The notes beneath the pieces were generated by a model that saw only the letters and a program-made list of their open reading frames with translations, made no database searches and was not told where the DNA came from. A DNA stretch of 64,000 nucleotides, from contig JASSKH010000006.1 of assembly GCA_031763025.1 (NCBI GenBank), positions 455,380 through 519,379 of the forward strand, in the 5' to 3' direction. Within the stretch, counting starts at the first letter, position 1. The number at the start of each line of letters is the position of its first letter. This DNA comes from Macrocystis pyrifera. Its lineage: Eukaryota; Sar; Phaeophyceae; Laminariales; Laminariaceae. The translations under genes were made by a program, and so were the position numbers. Shown one piece after another: positions 48,901 through 58,084 of the stretch.

Positions 48901-51864
48901 ACCATGACGGGATGGCACAGTAAGCGGAACCCACGATGGGACCCGAGGGTACACACACAAAAAAAAAAAAAAAAACGACGCCCCACCTTTTTTTGTTTTT
49001 AGCCCCCGACAGACAGGGGGGCGTACTCATTTGTTGCTTGCCTTAGCCATTTTACCATTGATCACGCATCCCTTTCGAGACGGAGCACCGTTCCTACTCC
49101 TAATAGAGACAACCTACAACAATTGGGCGTTCATTGCGTTGTTTCCATAAATTTCATAGAAAATTTTTGCTAGTCTTATCCCCTTCCTGTTTGGCCTCCT
49201 GTGGCCACAGACAGGGGGGGGGGGGGGGGGGGGGGGTTCTGAAACCAAGCACAACAACACTGGGAAAAACAAAACATGTTTCGTTCAATTTCTGACGAAA
49301 AACAAAAAAAACCCCAACCCGCTACCTTGTAGTTTGTTGTTTTCGATCCCCGACATGGTGACGAGTGTGGCTCCGTGTTCCGTTTTTTTCTCTTCCTCTT
49401 TTTTGTGTACCCCTGTATCCTCTTATATCGTATGTCCCACGTTTGCACACCACATTTGGGGGACCATAGTAAATAGGACCTACGGTAAACACAAAAACCT
49501 ATACATTTACCTATTTTTACTGGCAATATTCGGTCCCATTTACTATGGTCCCCCGTGACATATTCTCCCCTTATGTATGTAGAAGTCGCCGACTAGATAT
49601 TAGCCGGCTAGGTGGGTTCCATGACTGTTACGGGGGTCCATAGTTAACAGGACCTATGGTATACATAAAAACCTATATATTTGCCTATTTTTACCAACAA
49701 AATTTGGTCCCGTTAACTATGGACCCCCGTAATAGTGTACACGGCTGTGAGCTGACCACGTACAAGTCGCCGACTAGCTACTAATTGACTACGGAGTTTC
49801 CATTATTTAGTATTCAGGGCTGTGAGTTGGCAGACTAGAAGTCGCCGACCAGTTATTGCAGTAGTTGGCTGGGTGGGTCTCATGAGTAGTATATAGGGCT
49901 GTGATTTGGCCGACAGTAAATCGCCGACTATTAATAGTTACAAGTTGGCAATAATAGGTAGGCATGACGCTTAGTTGCGCGCGGTAATGTGCGGAATTCT
50001 GCTCCTTAGTACCCGACTTGGCTCGAATTGCGTTTGGGCTGTTAGACCTATGCCAATGGCAACGCGAAGTCCAAAAGTTTTCTAGCGAAAATATTACTTT
50101 AAAAAAAAAAACAGCCGATAATATCCTCTCGTACCGCCGCTGTGGGAAAAAAGGGAAAACATGTTTGATTTTTTTCTACTTTTTTTTTCTAACGGCTGCA
50201 GGCGGCGCAATTTGTTTTCTCTCGTTCCAAACTGTCAACACGCTGATAAAAATCAGTTCGTGCGACGATAGATGCTCGATCTCGACATAGACTCAGCCCA
50301 TGGCCAACCCGCTTGGTGTCGGGCAAGGCCAACGAGTATGGATAACGGCATCGAAGATAGAAAGTGAATACATGCTCTAGGGGGCGAGAGCTTGCCGGCG
50401 GCGTCCTGCGGTATCCTCCCAAACATGAAAAAAAACCTGTTTTTTTGCCATTCGAGACGGATAGAGAAATCTTGTCTTCTGTTTTGCACACACCAGCGGC
50501 TAACTGTTTTTTTATTGCACGCCTGGCCAGCGCCCGCCGCACGTCACTGACCATTGTGTGAAGACGGTGACCCAAGGGTGGGTCGGAGCCCCTAACGAGC
50601 GCACTCCGTTCAGAATTCCTGACGCAATCGTTGGTTTTGTCGATCGATGTCTGTCGAAGACTCGGAATCTCGCCGCTTCGAACCAAAGATCGGCCCGAGT
50701 TTTTCTCAAGCCGATCTTGGCCCAACATCGGCCCCAAGGTTTGCTTTTTTCGGGCTTTTCCAAATGTTGGGAACTTTTTTATATTTTTCTAAACGTGCCC
50801 ATCGGAAGCGTGTTCAAAAATGTTTTGGCGGGTATCTTTGGAATTCAAACTTTTTATCGATACTTCGCTTTCCCATCGGCATAGGTGTTACTAGGAATAT
50901 ACGGGGGGGAAGGTCAGTTATCAATAGTTTGGCTAACTTCGCCACACCCCAATAATTCAACTAATCCCACTAAGAACTATTAGTATTACGGGGGTCCATA
51001 GTTAACAGGACCAAATATTGTTAGTAAAAATACCTAAATATATAGGTTTTTATGTATGCCATAGGTCCTGTTAACTATAGACCCCCGTAATATTAGTAGT
51101 TGTCAAGTCAAGTCCAGCCGACTCATCACGACCCGCTGCCGAACACCACTCTCGACACCACCGTGCCGGCTCCTCTTCCTCTTCCTCTCTTCCTGTCCTC
51201 GACAAAACACACAGCGATTTAAGAAACACCATTCCTTCCTCGCTTCCTTTCCCTCCGTTCGTCTTTCCTTCCCCTCCTCTATTTCTTCCTCTCTGTAAGC
51301 AGGAAAAAATAGGCAATACGCCTTCCTTCCTTCTTCCTTCCTTTGTTCCCTGTTTTTTGTTTTCTTGTCCCTTCCAACCTTCAACATAATACACAAGAAA
51401 TAATAGATCATCAATAAGAAAATCTCGGCAAGAAACGAGACCAAGAGAAAAAAATAAGAAAACACAAACAAAACCCACGAAAAGAAAAACAAAATCACGT
51501 TAAATGTTTGGAAACAAACCAAATCAGGAAGACGAGAAAACCGCAAGCGAGGAAATAAAAAACTTGGAAACCCACCAACCAAACAAAGAAGCAAAAACAC
51601 ATCATACGCAACGAAACGAAAAATACGAAGGAAACACGAAAAGAAGCCAAACAAAACGGATCAAAGACAACAAAACGAACAGATAACGAACCAAGCGAAA
51701 ATAAACAAAGAAAACAAAAAGAGAGAATATAAGAAAGATACTCACGTCGATCGTTCCCTTCTCGGAAGAGTTCATGATGTACTCCCCATTGGGCGACCAT
51801 TTGTAGTCATGCACCGCGAACGGAAACTTCACCTGTGGCCAGGCAGGCAGGAAGGCAGGCAGGA

Positions 51865-51915
<51 letters not shown>

Positions 51916-52639
51916 CGGGCGGGAGGGCAGAGGTCCCAACCATGCGCCGCCCAGCCGGGGGTAAGAGGGGAAGAGCGTGAGCGGGAGAGTGGAGGAGGCA
52001 GAGGGCGGGCCGGGTGGGGGGGGGGGGGGGGGGCGTACTCATTTGTTGCTTGCCTTAGTCATTTGACCATTGACCACGCATCCCTTTCGAGGCGGAGCAC
52101 CGTTCCTACTCCTAATAGAGACACCTCCAACAATAGGGCGCTCATTAAGTTGTTTCCATATATTACATAGAAGCCGGGGGGGGGGGGTACTTTTATCATG
52201 CATCGCCGTAGTCGTACGGCCACAGACCCTCGCATCCCTACATGTCGACCCGGAGAACGTCGGGTTTTCACCGACAAGGCAGTCATTGCTCGGCGGGGAG
52301 AGGGGGGGGGGGGGTACTCGATATCATGCATGGCCGTAGTCGTATGACCATAGACCCTCGCATCCCGACAATGCCGGGAAGGAGCAAGTCGGGTTTTCAC
52401 CGACCAGGCACAGACATTGTTTGCACCAAGCACGAGGCGAAACGTGAGGTGTTCGGCGAGTTGCATGAAGGGTGAGCTGCATCGTCGCTTCCGAGGCGGA
52501 CTTGCACATGGATGACAGCAATGAGCTAATTTATTTCCCGGTGTCGCCACTTCCAGAGACAGCAATGGGGGAGGGGGTGTACTCGATACCATGCATGGCC
52601 GCAGTCGTATGATCATAGACCCTCGCATCCCTACAATGC

Positions 52640-52708
<69 letters not shown>

Positions 52709-55036
52709 GTACTCGATAGGAAAGATGTACTCGATCTCACGCATGGCCGTAGTCGTATGACCATAGACCCTCGCATCCCTACAATGCCGGGACGGAGCAT
52801 GTCGGGTTTTCAACGACCGGGGGGGGGGGGGGGGGGGGGGGCATGGCAACGCTGAATCTTCCACGTGATAAAAACGAAGGCAAGTACCGGAGGGAGAGAA
52901 AGGAAGACCATCTGTGACCACGGCATAAAACAGAGAGCTTGGAAGCCAGAGTGATGGTGAATGAAAAAAAAAAAAAAAATCGACGAGTACATAGGCCCAA
53001 TGGAATCAAGTATGGCCACGAGTTTCCTGTAAGTCTGGTGCAGGGCGAGATATAGGGGCATGCGTGAAAAACGAACCAGAATTGGCATCCGGGCACACGG
53101 GGTACTCCACAGTGCATACGCTATGCACGCGCACCAAACACGCCCTTGCCTTTGAAGCCCTTACCTGAAGGTCCCCCCCTCTGACCCTAAAATATATATA
53201 TATATATCTGGCGTATGTACCTGTAGGTTGGGTTGGCGTCGGTTGGCGATGACGCTGGAAAACACGCCTCTCACTGTGTGAGCTAGAGAGTCAGGGTACC
53301 GTTTTTTTTATTTCATTTTTTGTTGGTGGTCTCCACGGCTGGCGGTCGAGTTAGACCATTCGTGTGCGGGGAGAATCTTAACTCCGCACAAAGGGGGTGA
53401 TTGTATCACGTAATGTGTACCTGGTATATGGTAAGGCACCCACGAGGCAGCTACACAGTAAACCCAATGCTGTCTCTGGAAGTGGCCACGCCAGAAAATA
53501 AACCAATTCATTGACGCTGCCCAGCCATACGCAACAAAACCCGCCTCCAGCGGTTGATGGTAAGATGCAGCCCACCCTTCATGCGACTCGCCGAACACCT
53601 CACGTTTCGCTTCGCGCTTGGTGCAAGCAATGTCTACCTGGTCGGTGAAAACCCGATGTGCGCCGTCTCGGCACTGTCAGGATGCGAGGGTCTAAGGTCT
53701 TACGACTACGGCCATGCATAATATCGTGTATATCCCCCCCCTCTCTCTGCTATTATTTATATATTATATATGGGTTGGGTTGGCGTCGGTTGGCAACGAC
53801 ACTGTAAAACATGCCGCTCACTACACGTAGTGAGCTAGACATCCAGGGTACCGTTTTTTTTTTTTTTTTTTTTGGCGGTCGCCCACAGCTGGTCGTCTAG
53901 TTAGATCCTTTGTGCGAAGTAAAGAACCTTTACCCTGCACAAGGGAATTGATCGATTCACGTAGTGTTCAAGGCAAGGCACCCAAGAGGCAGTTACATGG
54001 TACTCCCATGTTGTCTCTGGAAGTGGCCACACCGGAAATTAAACTAACTCATTGAAGCTGTCATCCATATGCAAGTCCGCCTCACAAGCGGTTCTTAGTA
54101 GGATGCAGCTCACCCTTCATGCGACTCGCCGGACACCTCACGGCGCTTCGCGCTTGGTGGAAGCAATGTCTGCCTGGTCGGTGAAAACCCGACATGCTCC
54201 GTCCCGGCATTGTAGGGATGCGAGGGCCTATGGTCATACGACTACGGCGATGCATGAGATCGAGTACACACCCCCCCCCCCTCTCTCTGCACGCTCTCTC
54301 AACGCTATCTCTCACCGACTTGAGTTTCTTTTTCGTCCGGATGTCGTAGATCCCGAGGATGTCATTGTCCATGTTTTTCTCCCTGCGCGTGCTCCTGGTG
54401 GTCCATAACGAAGAGAGGGAGAGATACAGAGATATACTGCTGTTATCACACACATATATAGAGGGCTAGATCTGTGAGTCGAGACGACTTAGCCCCAAAC
54501 TGTAGTAGTCAATACTCGGGCTAGAACAGTAGTTAGTCGCTTCCCGGAGGTACCGACCACCCGCCACCACCGCCACCCCCACAACAACACCACCACCACC
54601 ACCACCACCACCACCACCACTACCAGCACCAGCACCACCAACACCATCAACACACCACCACCACCACCACCACTACCAGCACCAGCAGCACCAACACCAC
54701 CACTACCAGCACCACCAACACAACACCAACACCGCCAACGCCAACACTACCACCACCAACGCCAACACCACCACCGCCACCACCACTACCAGCACCACCA
54801 GCATCAGCAACACCGACACCACCAACACCAACACCAACACCATCAACACCAACACCAATTTAACTACAACCACTACAACTACCACCACCACCACGAACAC
54901 CGCCACCGCAGCCGGCGGCAAATTGTACGCACCCCATGGCGATGTAGTGCCCATCGGGGCTGTAAGTGACGCTGAGGTTTTCCCCGTCAGAGATGTGTTC
55001 CTGCACGGGCCTGCCGGGGGTGCGCACGTCCCAAAC
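34954..55036 (-). CDS. THOC3: THO complex subunit 3 (WD40, TEX1), 5' end not found
   Basis: Seven exons join in perfect phase on the minus strand: 55036-54933, 54394-54316, 51832-51746, 48800-48700, 42186-42103, 36181-36103 and 35121-34954 (stop TGA at 34956-34954), giving 233 residues. The order matches THOC3: VWDVRT, ENLSVTYSPDGHYIAMG, ILGIYDIRTKKKLKS, VHDYKWSPNGEYIMNSS, HTATCHGLDIDPFN, YLACGGLDGLVSLWEMEHFV, VRSVSFSPDGQFLAISM, then AEVETGANAH and FHPKRPILAALA. It should fold as the C-terminal part of a seven-blade beta-propeller that works in the THO/TREX complex, coupling transcription to mRNA export. THOC3 proteins are about 350 residues, so the first WD repeats (ending in a GDKTVR-like strand just before VWDVRT) lie upstream of 55036 and I could not find them. 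Introns are 0.5-6.5 kb and packed with repeats. Confidence 0.92.
35185..35283 (-). mobile_element. poly(C)-LINE 3' fragment
   Basis: About 100 bp of LINE 3' end in reverse, directly after a G-run (35152-35177 on plus). Reads GTACTCAGTG, then GAGACGGAGCACCG on the plus strand. Confidence 0.65.
35306..35762 (-). mobile_element. Chimera: SINE body fused to LINE 3' end
   Basis: Plus 35306-35360 is the LINE 3' end (TACTCATTTGTTGC, GACCACGCATCCC). From 35361 the sequence is the body and head of the poly(C)-SINE in the same orientation (AGACATTGCTTGCACC onward), running to its 5' head at about 35750 (GACGCCAACCCAACC). Read on minus, a SINE 5' part switches to a LINE 3' tail, skipping the SINE's own 3' end. 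Confidence 0.65.
36795..37085. repeat. Tandem duplication of about 157 bp
   Basis: Units start AAATGACATAAAACGGTAC (36795) and AAATGACAATAAACGGTAC (36955), in the DNA between two THOC3 exons (intron). Confidence 0.7.
37090..41245. other. THOC3 intron DNA, no gene recognised
   Basis: CAG run at 39948-39971, a repeat of CATGAATACAAGCGC (37133 and 38020), diverged repeats around AACGCCGT (38968, 39572). No supported coding sequence. Confidence 0.5.
41250..41332. mobile_element. MITE, CCACTCTGTCC family
   Basis: TACCACTTTGTCCGGAAATG to CCGGACAGAGTGGTA; TA duplication at both ends. Confidence 0.7.
42241..42312 (-). mobile_element. poly(C)-LINE 3' fragment
   Basis: Short reverse copy of the LINE 3' end (GTACTCGTTTGTTGCTTGCC on plus) beside a G-run at 42230-42240, close to a THOC3 exon. 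Confidence 0.6.
42921..43065. repeat. Tandem duplication of about 75 bp
   Basis: GTACGAGTGCAGCGCGCGGC and GTACGAGTGTAGCGTGTGGC start the two units. Confidence 0.65.
44319..44564 (+). CDS. Coding-like fragment without ATG, unknown
   Basis: The plus frame is open from 44319 to TAG at 44562-44564. From about 44358 it reads like real protein: FANLEGFVGGISERLQGQV, FKYRDHYTRVRCSDRDWGKL, SRREVESLVAEGRPSFCVG. Composition is balanced and free of repeat. There is no ATG in the frame. It sits in the 6.5 kb THOC3 intron on the opposite strand, so it may be an exon of a nested gene, a gene fragment or part of a transposon. A related 40-bp stretch following it (about 44592-44635) recurs at 47420-47462. 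Confidence 0.3.
   Translation, partial: YILLILRKPARGFANLEGFVGGISERLQGQVFKYRDHYTRVRCSDRDWGKLSRREVESLVAEGRPSFCVGIILSRQRELLR
44889..45010 (-). mobile_element. poly(C)-SINE 3' fragment
   Basis: Reverse 3' end fragment, truncated at a G-rich tract. The next SINE copy follows directly. Confidence 0.65.
45026..45548 (-). mobile_element. poly(C)-SINE, near full length
   Basis: Reverse full copy from ATTCGATATCATGTATGGCC to the head (ACCGACGCCAATCCAACC) and the AT-rich lead. Confidence 0.7.
45555..45815 (-). mobile_element. poly(C)-SINE, 5' truncated
   Basis: Reverse 3' half (CACGGTGTTACGCATGGCCG onward) inserted right beside the AT-rich 5' lead of the previous copy. Confidence 0.65.
46910..47035. 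repeat. CAG-rich tandem duplication, about 58-bp unit
   Basis: TATGCAGTAGCAGTAGTCCG and CATGCAGTAGCAGTAGTCCG; embedded in CAG runs. Confidence 0.65.
47570..48690. repeat. CCA/CAA-rich satellite with block duplications
   Basis: Trinucleotide-rich DNA directly beside a THOC3 exon (48700-48800). A block of about 300 bp (CAAGAGCAACATAAAA, CAGCAATGACAGCCTTT) is repeated at 47870-48140 and 48160-48390. Confidence 0.75.
47942..48030. mobile_element. MITE, TTTGTCCCCAAAA family
   Basis: GACCGCAGCCCCGTTCTTGG to GATTTGTCCCCAAAATGATA; inserted in one unit of a duplicated CCA-rich block whose other copy (about 48270) lacks it. Confidence 0.65.
49018..49205 (-). mobile_element. poly(C)-LINE 3' fragment
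   Basis: About 190 bp matching the LINE end at 7430-7610 (TACTCATTTGTTGCTTGCC, GAGACGGAGCACCG, CCCTTCCTGTTTGGCC), including the end of the reverse-transcriptase frame. A G-run (49207-49236) marks the truncated 5' side. Confidence 0.7.
49457..49558. mobile_element. MITE, TTACGGGGG family
   Basis: Complete: GGGGACCATAGTAAATAGG to TTTACTATGGTCCCCCGT. Confidence 0.75.
49575..49960. repeat. GTCGCCGACTAG tandem repeat
   Basis: Four degenerate units (near 49585, 49765, 49838, 49920), one interrupted by a MITE. Confidence 0.65.
49628..49733. mobile_element. MITE, GTTAAC subtype
   Basis: Both ends carry CCATAGTTAACAGGACC or its complement. It is inserted in a tandem repeat of GTCGCCGACTAG units. 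Confidence 0.75.
50985..51093. mobile_element. MITE, GTTAAC subtype
   Basis: TTACGGGGGTCCATAGTTAA to TTAACTATAGACCCCCGTAA with flanking TA. Confidence 0.75.
51836..51918. repeat. (CAGG)n microsatellite at a THOC3 splice acceptor
   Basis: GGCAGGCAGG array begins 4 bp upstream (minus) of exon 51832-51746, so it replaces a normal pyrimidine tract with CCTG repeats on the coding strand. Confidence 0.8.
52034..52172 (-). mobile_element. poly(C)-LINE 3' fragment
   Basis: About 140 bp of LINE 3' end between two G-runs (52017-52033 and 52175-52187), the first member of a stacked chain of retroposons. Confidence 0.7.
52187..52300 (-). mobile_element. poly(C)-SINE 3' fragment
   Basis: Reverse 3' fragment (TTTATCATGCATCGCCGTAG) between G-runs; second member of the chain at 52.0-52.85 kb. 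Confidence 0.65.
52313..52566 (-). mobile_element. poly(C)-SINE, 5' truncated
   Basis: Reverse 3' half (TACTCGATATCATGCATGGC to AGAGACAGCAATGGGG); third member of the chain. Confidence 0.7.
52576..52641 (-). mobile_element. poly(C)-SINE 3' fragment
   Basis: A 65-bp SINE end that stops inside ACAATGCC, replaced by a 66-base G-run (52642-52707), the longest in the window. Confidence 0.65.
52708..52819 (-). mobile_element. poly(C)-SINE 3' fragment
   Basis: A SINE end with the same doubled TGTACTCGAT leader as the copy at 8047, then truncated at a G-run (52820-52841). Confidence 0.65.
52845..52975 (+). mobile_element. tRNA-SINE body fragment
   Basis: Headless, diverged piece of the same SINE body (GTGATAAAAACGAAGGCA, CTGTGACCACGGC) ending in an A-run, beside a G-run in a THOC3 intron. 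Confidence 0.5.
53216..53745 (+). mobile_element. poly(C)-SINE, near full length
   Basis: Complete copy from an AT-rich lead and head (GGTTGGGTTGGCGTCGGTTG) to CGTGTATATCCCCCCC. Internal T-run at about 53301. Tandem with the next copy in the same orientation. Confidence 0.75.
53772..54292 (+). mobile_element. poly(C)-SINE, near full length
   Basis: Complete copy with an AT lead, head, an 18-base T-run near 53856, the ACCTCACGGCGCTTCGCGCT body and a GAGTACACACCCCCCCCC end followed by CT repeats. It ends about 20 bp from a THOC3 exon (54316-54394). Confidence 0.75.
54560..54900. repeat. (ACC)n-rich low complexity
   Basis: Trinucleotide-rich DNA filling most of the first THOC3 intron seen here, 33 bp from exon 54933. 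Confidence 0.8.
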
Positions 55037-55310
55037 CTTTCGCGGCAGCGGCAGCAGCATCAAGAGGCGGGCAGAAAAAAGGGCTTGCGTTAGTGGCCCT
55101 ATAGTATTCATGTTAATACCCTGTGCTGGTTGTACCTGGTATCAAAATATTAATATACAAACGTTCCTATATTTTGTATGTGTTATTCCCATTTTTTATT
55201 TTTTGTTTTCAGCAGCTGTGAGCCCGGGCAATGCGGGTGGGTGGAACGAATTACATGACTTAGAACACGTTAAATTCAAGACTACTGTAAGCTATTTTTT
55301 CAAGTACTAT

Positions 55311-55399
55311 TACCAAATACTGTTAGTAAAAATAGGGAAATATCAAGGTTTTCGTGTGTATCATACCGTAGGTCCTGTGTACTATGGTCCCCTAAAATA
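55311..55399. mobile_element. MITE, left end lost
   Basis: Keeps CTGTTAGTAAAAATAGGG and GGTCCTGTGTACTATGGTCC only. Confidence 0.6.
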
Positions 55400-55612
55400 A
55401 TGTATTCATTTGTTCTCCCAGAGGACTACGTACAAAAAAAGCGGCAGTAGCAGCAGTAGCAGCAGGAGCAACAGCAACAACACGGGCGGCAGCATGAAGA
55501 GCAAACATCAGGAGCAAGCAGAGAACGCAAAAAATCAGCGGCAATAGGTACGTATCATGGCAGAGAATGGTAATAGCAAAAGTTGTAATTGTACTATTAA
55601 CACTAACGCCTT

Positions 55613-55690
55613 TAGTACTGCCGTCCCGTTTAGGGGACACACTACTTTGAATTCGAGTGGTTTGTCCCCAAAATGAGACTGCAGTCCTCA
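55613..55690. mobile_element. MITE, TTTGTCCCCAAAA family
   Basis: GTCCCGTTTAGGGGACACAC to GTTTGTCCCCAAAATGAGAC, about 75 bp; half copies at 5138-5180 and 13506-13545. Confidence 0.6.
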
Positions 55691-55867
55691 AAGGGTCAAC
55701 ATACCTATAATATATATACAAGGTTCCCCTTCGGGATATGGGTAATGTAAAATCCCGGGGGCGTCGCAAGGCGAAAAGGGAGTCACAGGTAACACCCGTA
55801 TAGCTGTTCTTGGCGGAAACGGGAGCCATGGGTTGGCGTATTGCTCGAAGGAAGGAGTAATATTAAT

Positions 55868-55974
55868 ATTACCGGGGACCACAGTAAATGGGACCAAATA
55901 TTGTTAGTAAACATATGGAAATATATGGGTGTTTGCGTGTACCGTAGGTCCTATTAACTATGGTCCCCCGTAAT
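55868..55974. mobile_element. MITE, TTACGGGGG family
   Basis: TTACCGGGGACCACAGTAAAT to TTAACTATGGTCCCCCGTAA; mixed end types. Confidence 0.7.
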
Positions 55975-56253
55975 AATAGTCGGCAGGAACTGAGCACTTC
56001 TCTTCCTTGTGTGGACACTGCACTACTACATGCACGCGGTACCATCGACCGGTTGACTACTAGACATTTATAAAACTCAACAGAGGGTGATATTTGAACT
56101 CCTTGCGCCGAATTCAATATCGTGATTTTCGTACACGCAAATCCCTCAATATAAAACTCAATATCGGGTTTCTTGCCAGAACAACGTGAGATAAAACATT
56201 GGTGAACTAAAAATAGGCGGCAAGTAAGTGCACAAACACGTACAACATCGCAT

Positions 56254-56931
56254 ATGGGCTGGAGGACGTCGCTGCTGCTGCTGCAGCTGCTTCTCTACGT
56301 AGCTCGGCATGCTACAGCGCCCGCGTACACCATGGATTTGGCTCTTGGCATAGACGATGGCGCAGCTCGAACGCGTCTCGTGCTCGTGCTGAGACGTGTC
56401 CGCCAAAAACTAGAGGTCGGGTTGGCGCTACCCCGCTTGTTGCATGATGAGGTGGGGCGTGCGGCGTTGGGGACATGGGTTTGGGGCAACTCCGGCAGAA
56501 AGACGCCCAGCCAGAGCACTGGATGCTGTGCTGGTGCCGCTGAACCGGGGCATCCCGTGCATCCCGGCCGCCTCTCCCCGACCAAGGGAGCACCCGTCTG
56601 CCGCACTCATTCAACCAAGTCGTGGCGGCCACCACTGCAGCTGCTGCTGCTGCTGTTGTGGTGCTTGCTGGCAGGGTATTGCTCGGATGACCGAGTAAAG
56701 GGGACAGGCTGTTTCCAATTTTGTCTGCCAAATTCGGCTCTACCAACAAAAAAGAGAACACAAATATATGTTTGGGGTAAAAATACCTCAAGCATATATT
56801 TGTGTGTTGCGGACCACGTATGGCGAAAATATCGCCTATACCGACGTCCGTGTAAAACCTTTGAGGCACACAATTTGGCTCTAAATGTCAAATATCGCGA
56901 TATTCTTGAGTTTTATATATATATATACTAA
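56254..56931 (+). CDS. 225-codon ORF with signal-peptide-like start, unknown
   Basis: The ATG at 56254 is followed by a hydrophobic leader (MGWRTSLLLLQLLLYVARHA) of typical signal-peptide form, partly encoded by a CTG run. The middle is Arg/Leu- and Pro-rich; the last 80 residues are AT-rich DNA ending in YIYIY from a TATA run. The opposite strand is also open for 185 codons, and the CTG and TA repeats can create such frames by chance. It overlaps no recognised family. It may be a real secreted protein, an exon, or chance. Confidence 0.2.
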   Translation: MGWRTSLLLLQLLLYVARHATAPAYTMDLALGIDDGAARTRLVLVLRRVRQKLEVGLALPRLLHDEVGRAALGTWVWGNSGRKTPSQSTGCCAGAAEPGHPVHPGRLSPTKGAPVCRTHSTKSWRPPLQLLLLLLWCLLAGYCSDDRVKGTGCFQFCLPNSALPTKKRTQIYVWGKNTSSIYLCVADHVWRKYRLYRRPCKTFEAHNLALNVKYRDILEFYIYIY

Positions 56932-56944
56932 ACCGTCACTACAC

Positions 56945-58080
56945 ACTACCTCTACTGCGCAGATGTTGTACAGGTAGAAGCAACATGCACCCTACAAGAT
57001 ATTATTAATACCTGGTACACTACTGCGACTACTAACTATACTACTACAAAGCACTACTGCTGACCAAACCCTCATACAATTTACAGACAACCTCAAAACA
57101 GAGAGGTCATATAACCACGCGGTACCACGGATGGGGGCATGACTGCTTTTATACTGTTACTGCACACCACCAATAATACGTAGATAGATGCAGTACAGGT
57201 AGAAGCAGCATGAATAAATACTGCACTACAATACCTACTACTACTACTACTGTTTGTTCCTATAATACTAAAGCTTCCATACAACGACGACGTAGCATGC
57301 AAGCGGTACCATGAGTTGGGGGCATGACTACTATATATGCTGCCACTCTTTATTTAATGTACATCAATCAATACAACTACTACGCAGATGGATGTACTGC
57401 TGCAGTAAAAAAGGTAGAAGCAGCGTGCACGCTACAAACTACCTGGTACTATAATACTACTACGACTACTCTCAATGATGGTTTTGTAAATGTACAGGCT
57501 ACCTATTCTATACGGTTGAGGGCATCTACTGCTAATGGCCACAGCGGTACCATGAGTTAGGGGCATGACTATTATCAATAATACTATACTATTGTTACTT
57601 TTAATGTAAACCACAACGACTACGCAGATACATGTACTGTGTATGTAGTAAAGGTAGAAGCAGCACGCACGCTACAAACTACCTGGTACTATATACTTTT
57701 TCTATTTTTTTTTATCCTCTGGCGGATTGGTAAAAATAAAGCTTAAGCTCACCACACTTCCACGTTCTAATTTCGTGTGGTGTGTCAATTTAGCTCATCG
57801 CTCCCGTTGTAACATCAGAACAGGCTGCTGTTACCCCTGGAGTTCGGGCACGTTGACCCGACCCGACCCCCGACAGGAGAAGGTGCGGTAGAGATAGCCA
57901 CCAGGGAGAGTAATCTCTCCCGGGTAGTGTGGGACTTGCGCGAGCTCACCCACTTACAAAAACCGAGGCTATGAGGCCTCCCCGCCGGACTTGTAATACG
58001 ACTACTCTGTAATAATGATGATTTTGTGCATGTACAGGCTACCTATCTGTTCTAGACGGTTGAGGGCATCTACTGCAGCA
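56945..58080. repeat. Degenerate tandem repeat of about 190-240 bp
   Basis: Recurring blocks GTAGAAGCAGCATGCAC, GCTACAAACTACCTGGTACT, GTACAGGCTACCTAT and GGTTGAGGGCATCTACTG. One interval (57710-57790) carries a sequence whose reverse complement is at 44752-44815. Confidence 0.65.
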
Positions 58081-58084
58081 TGAT

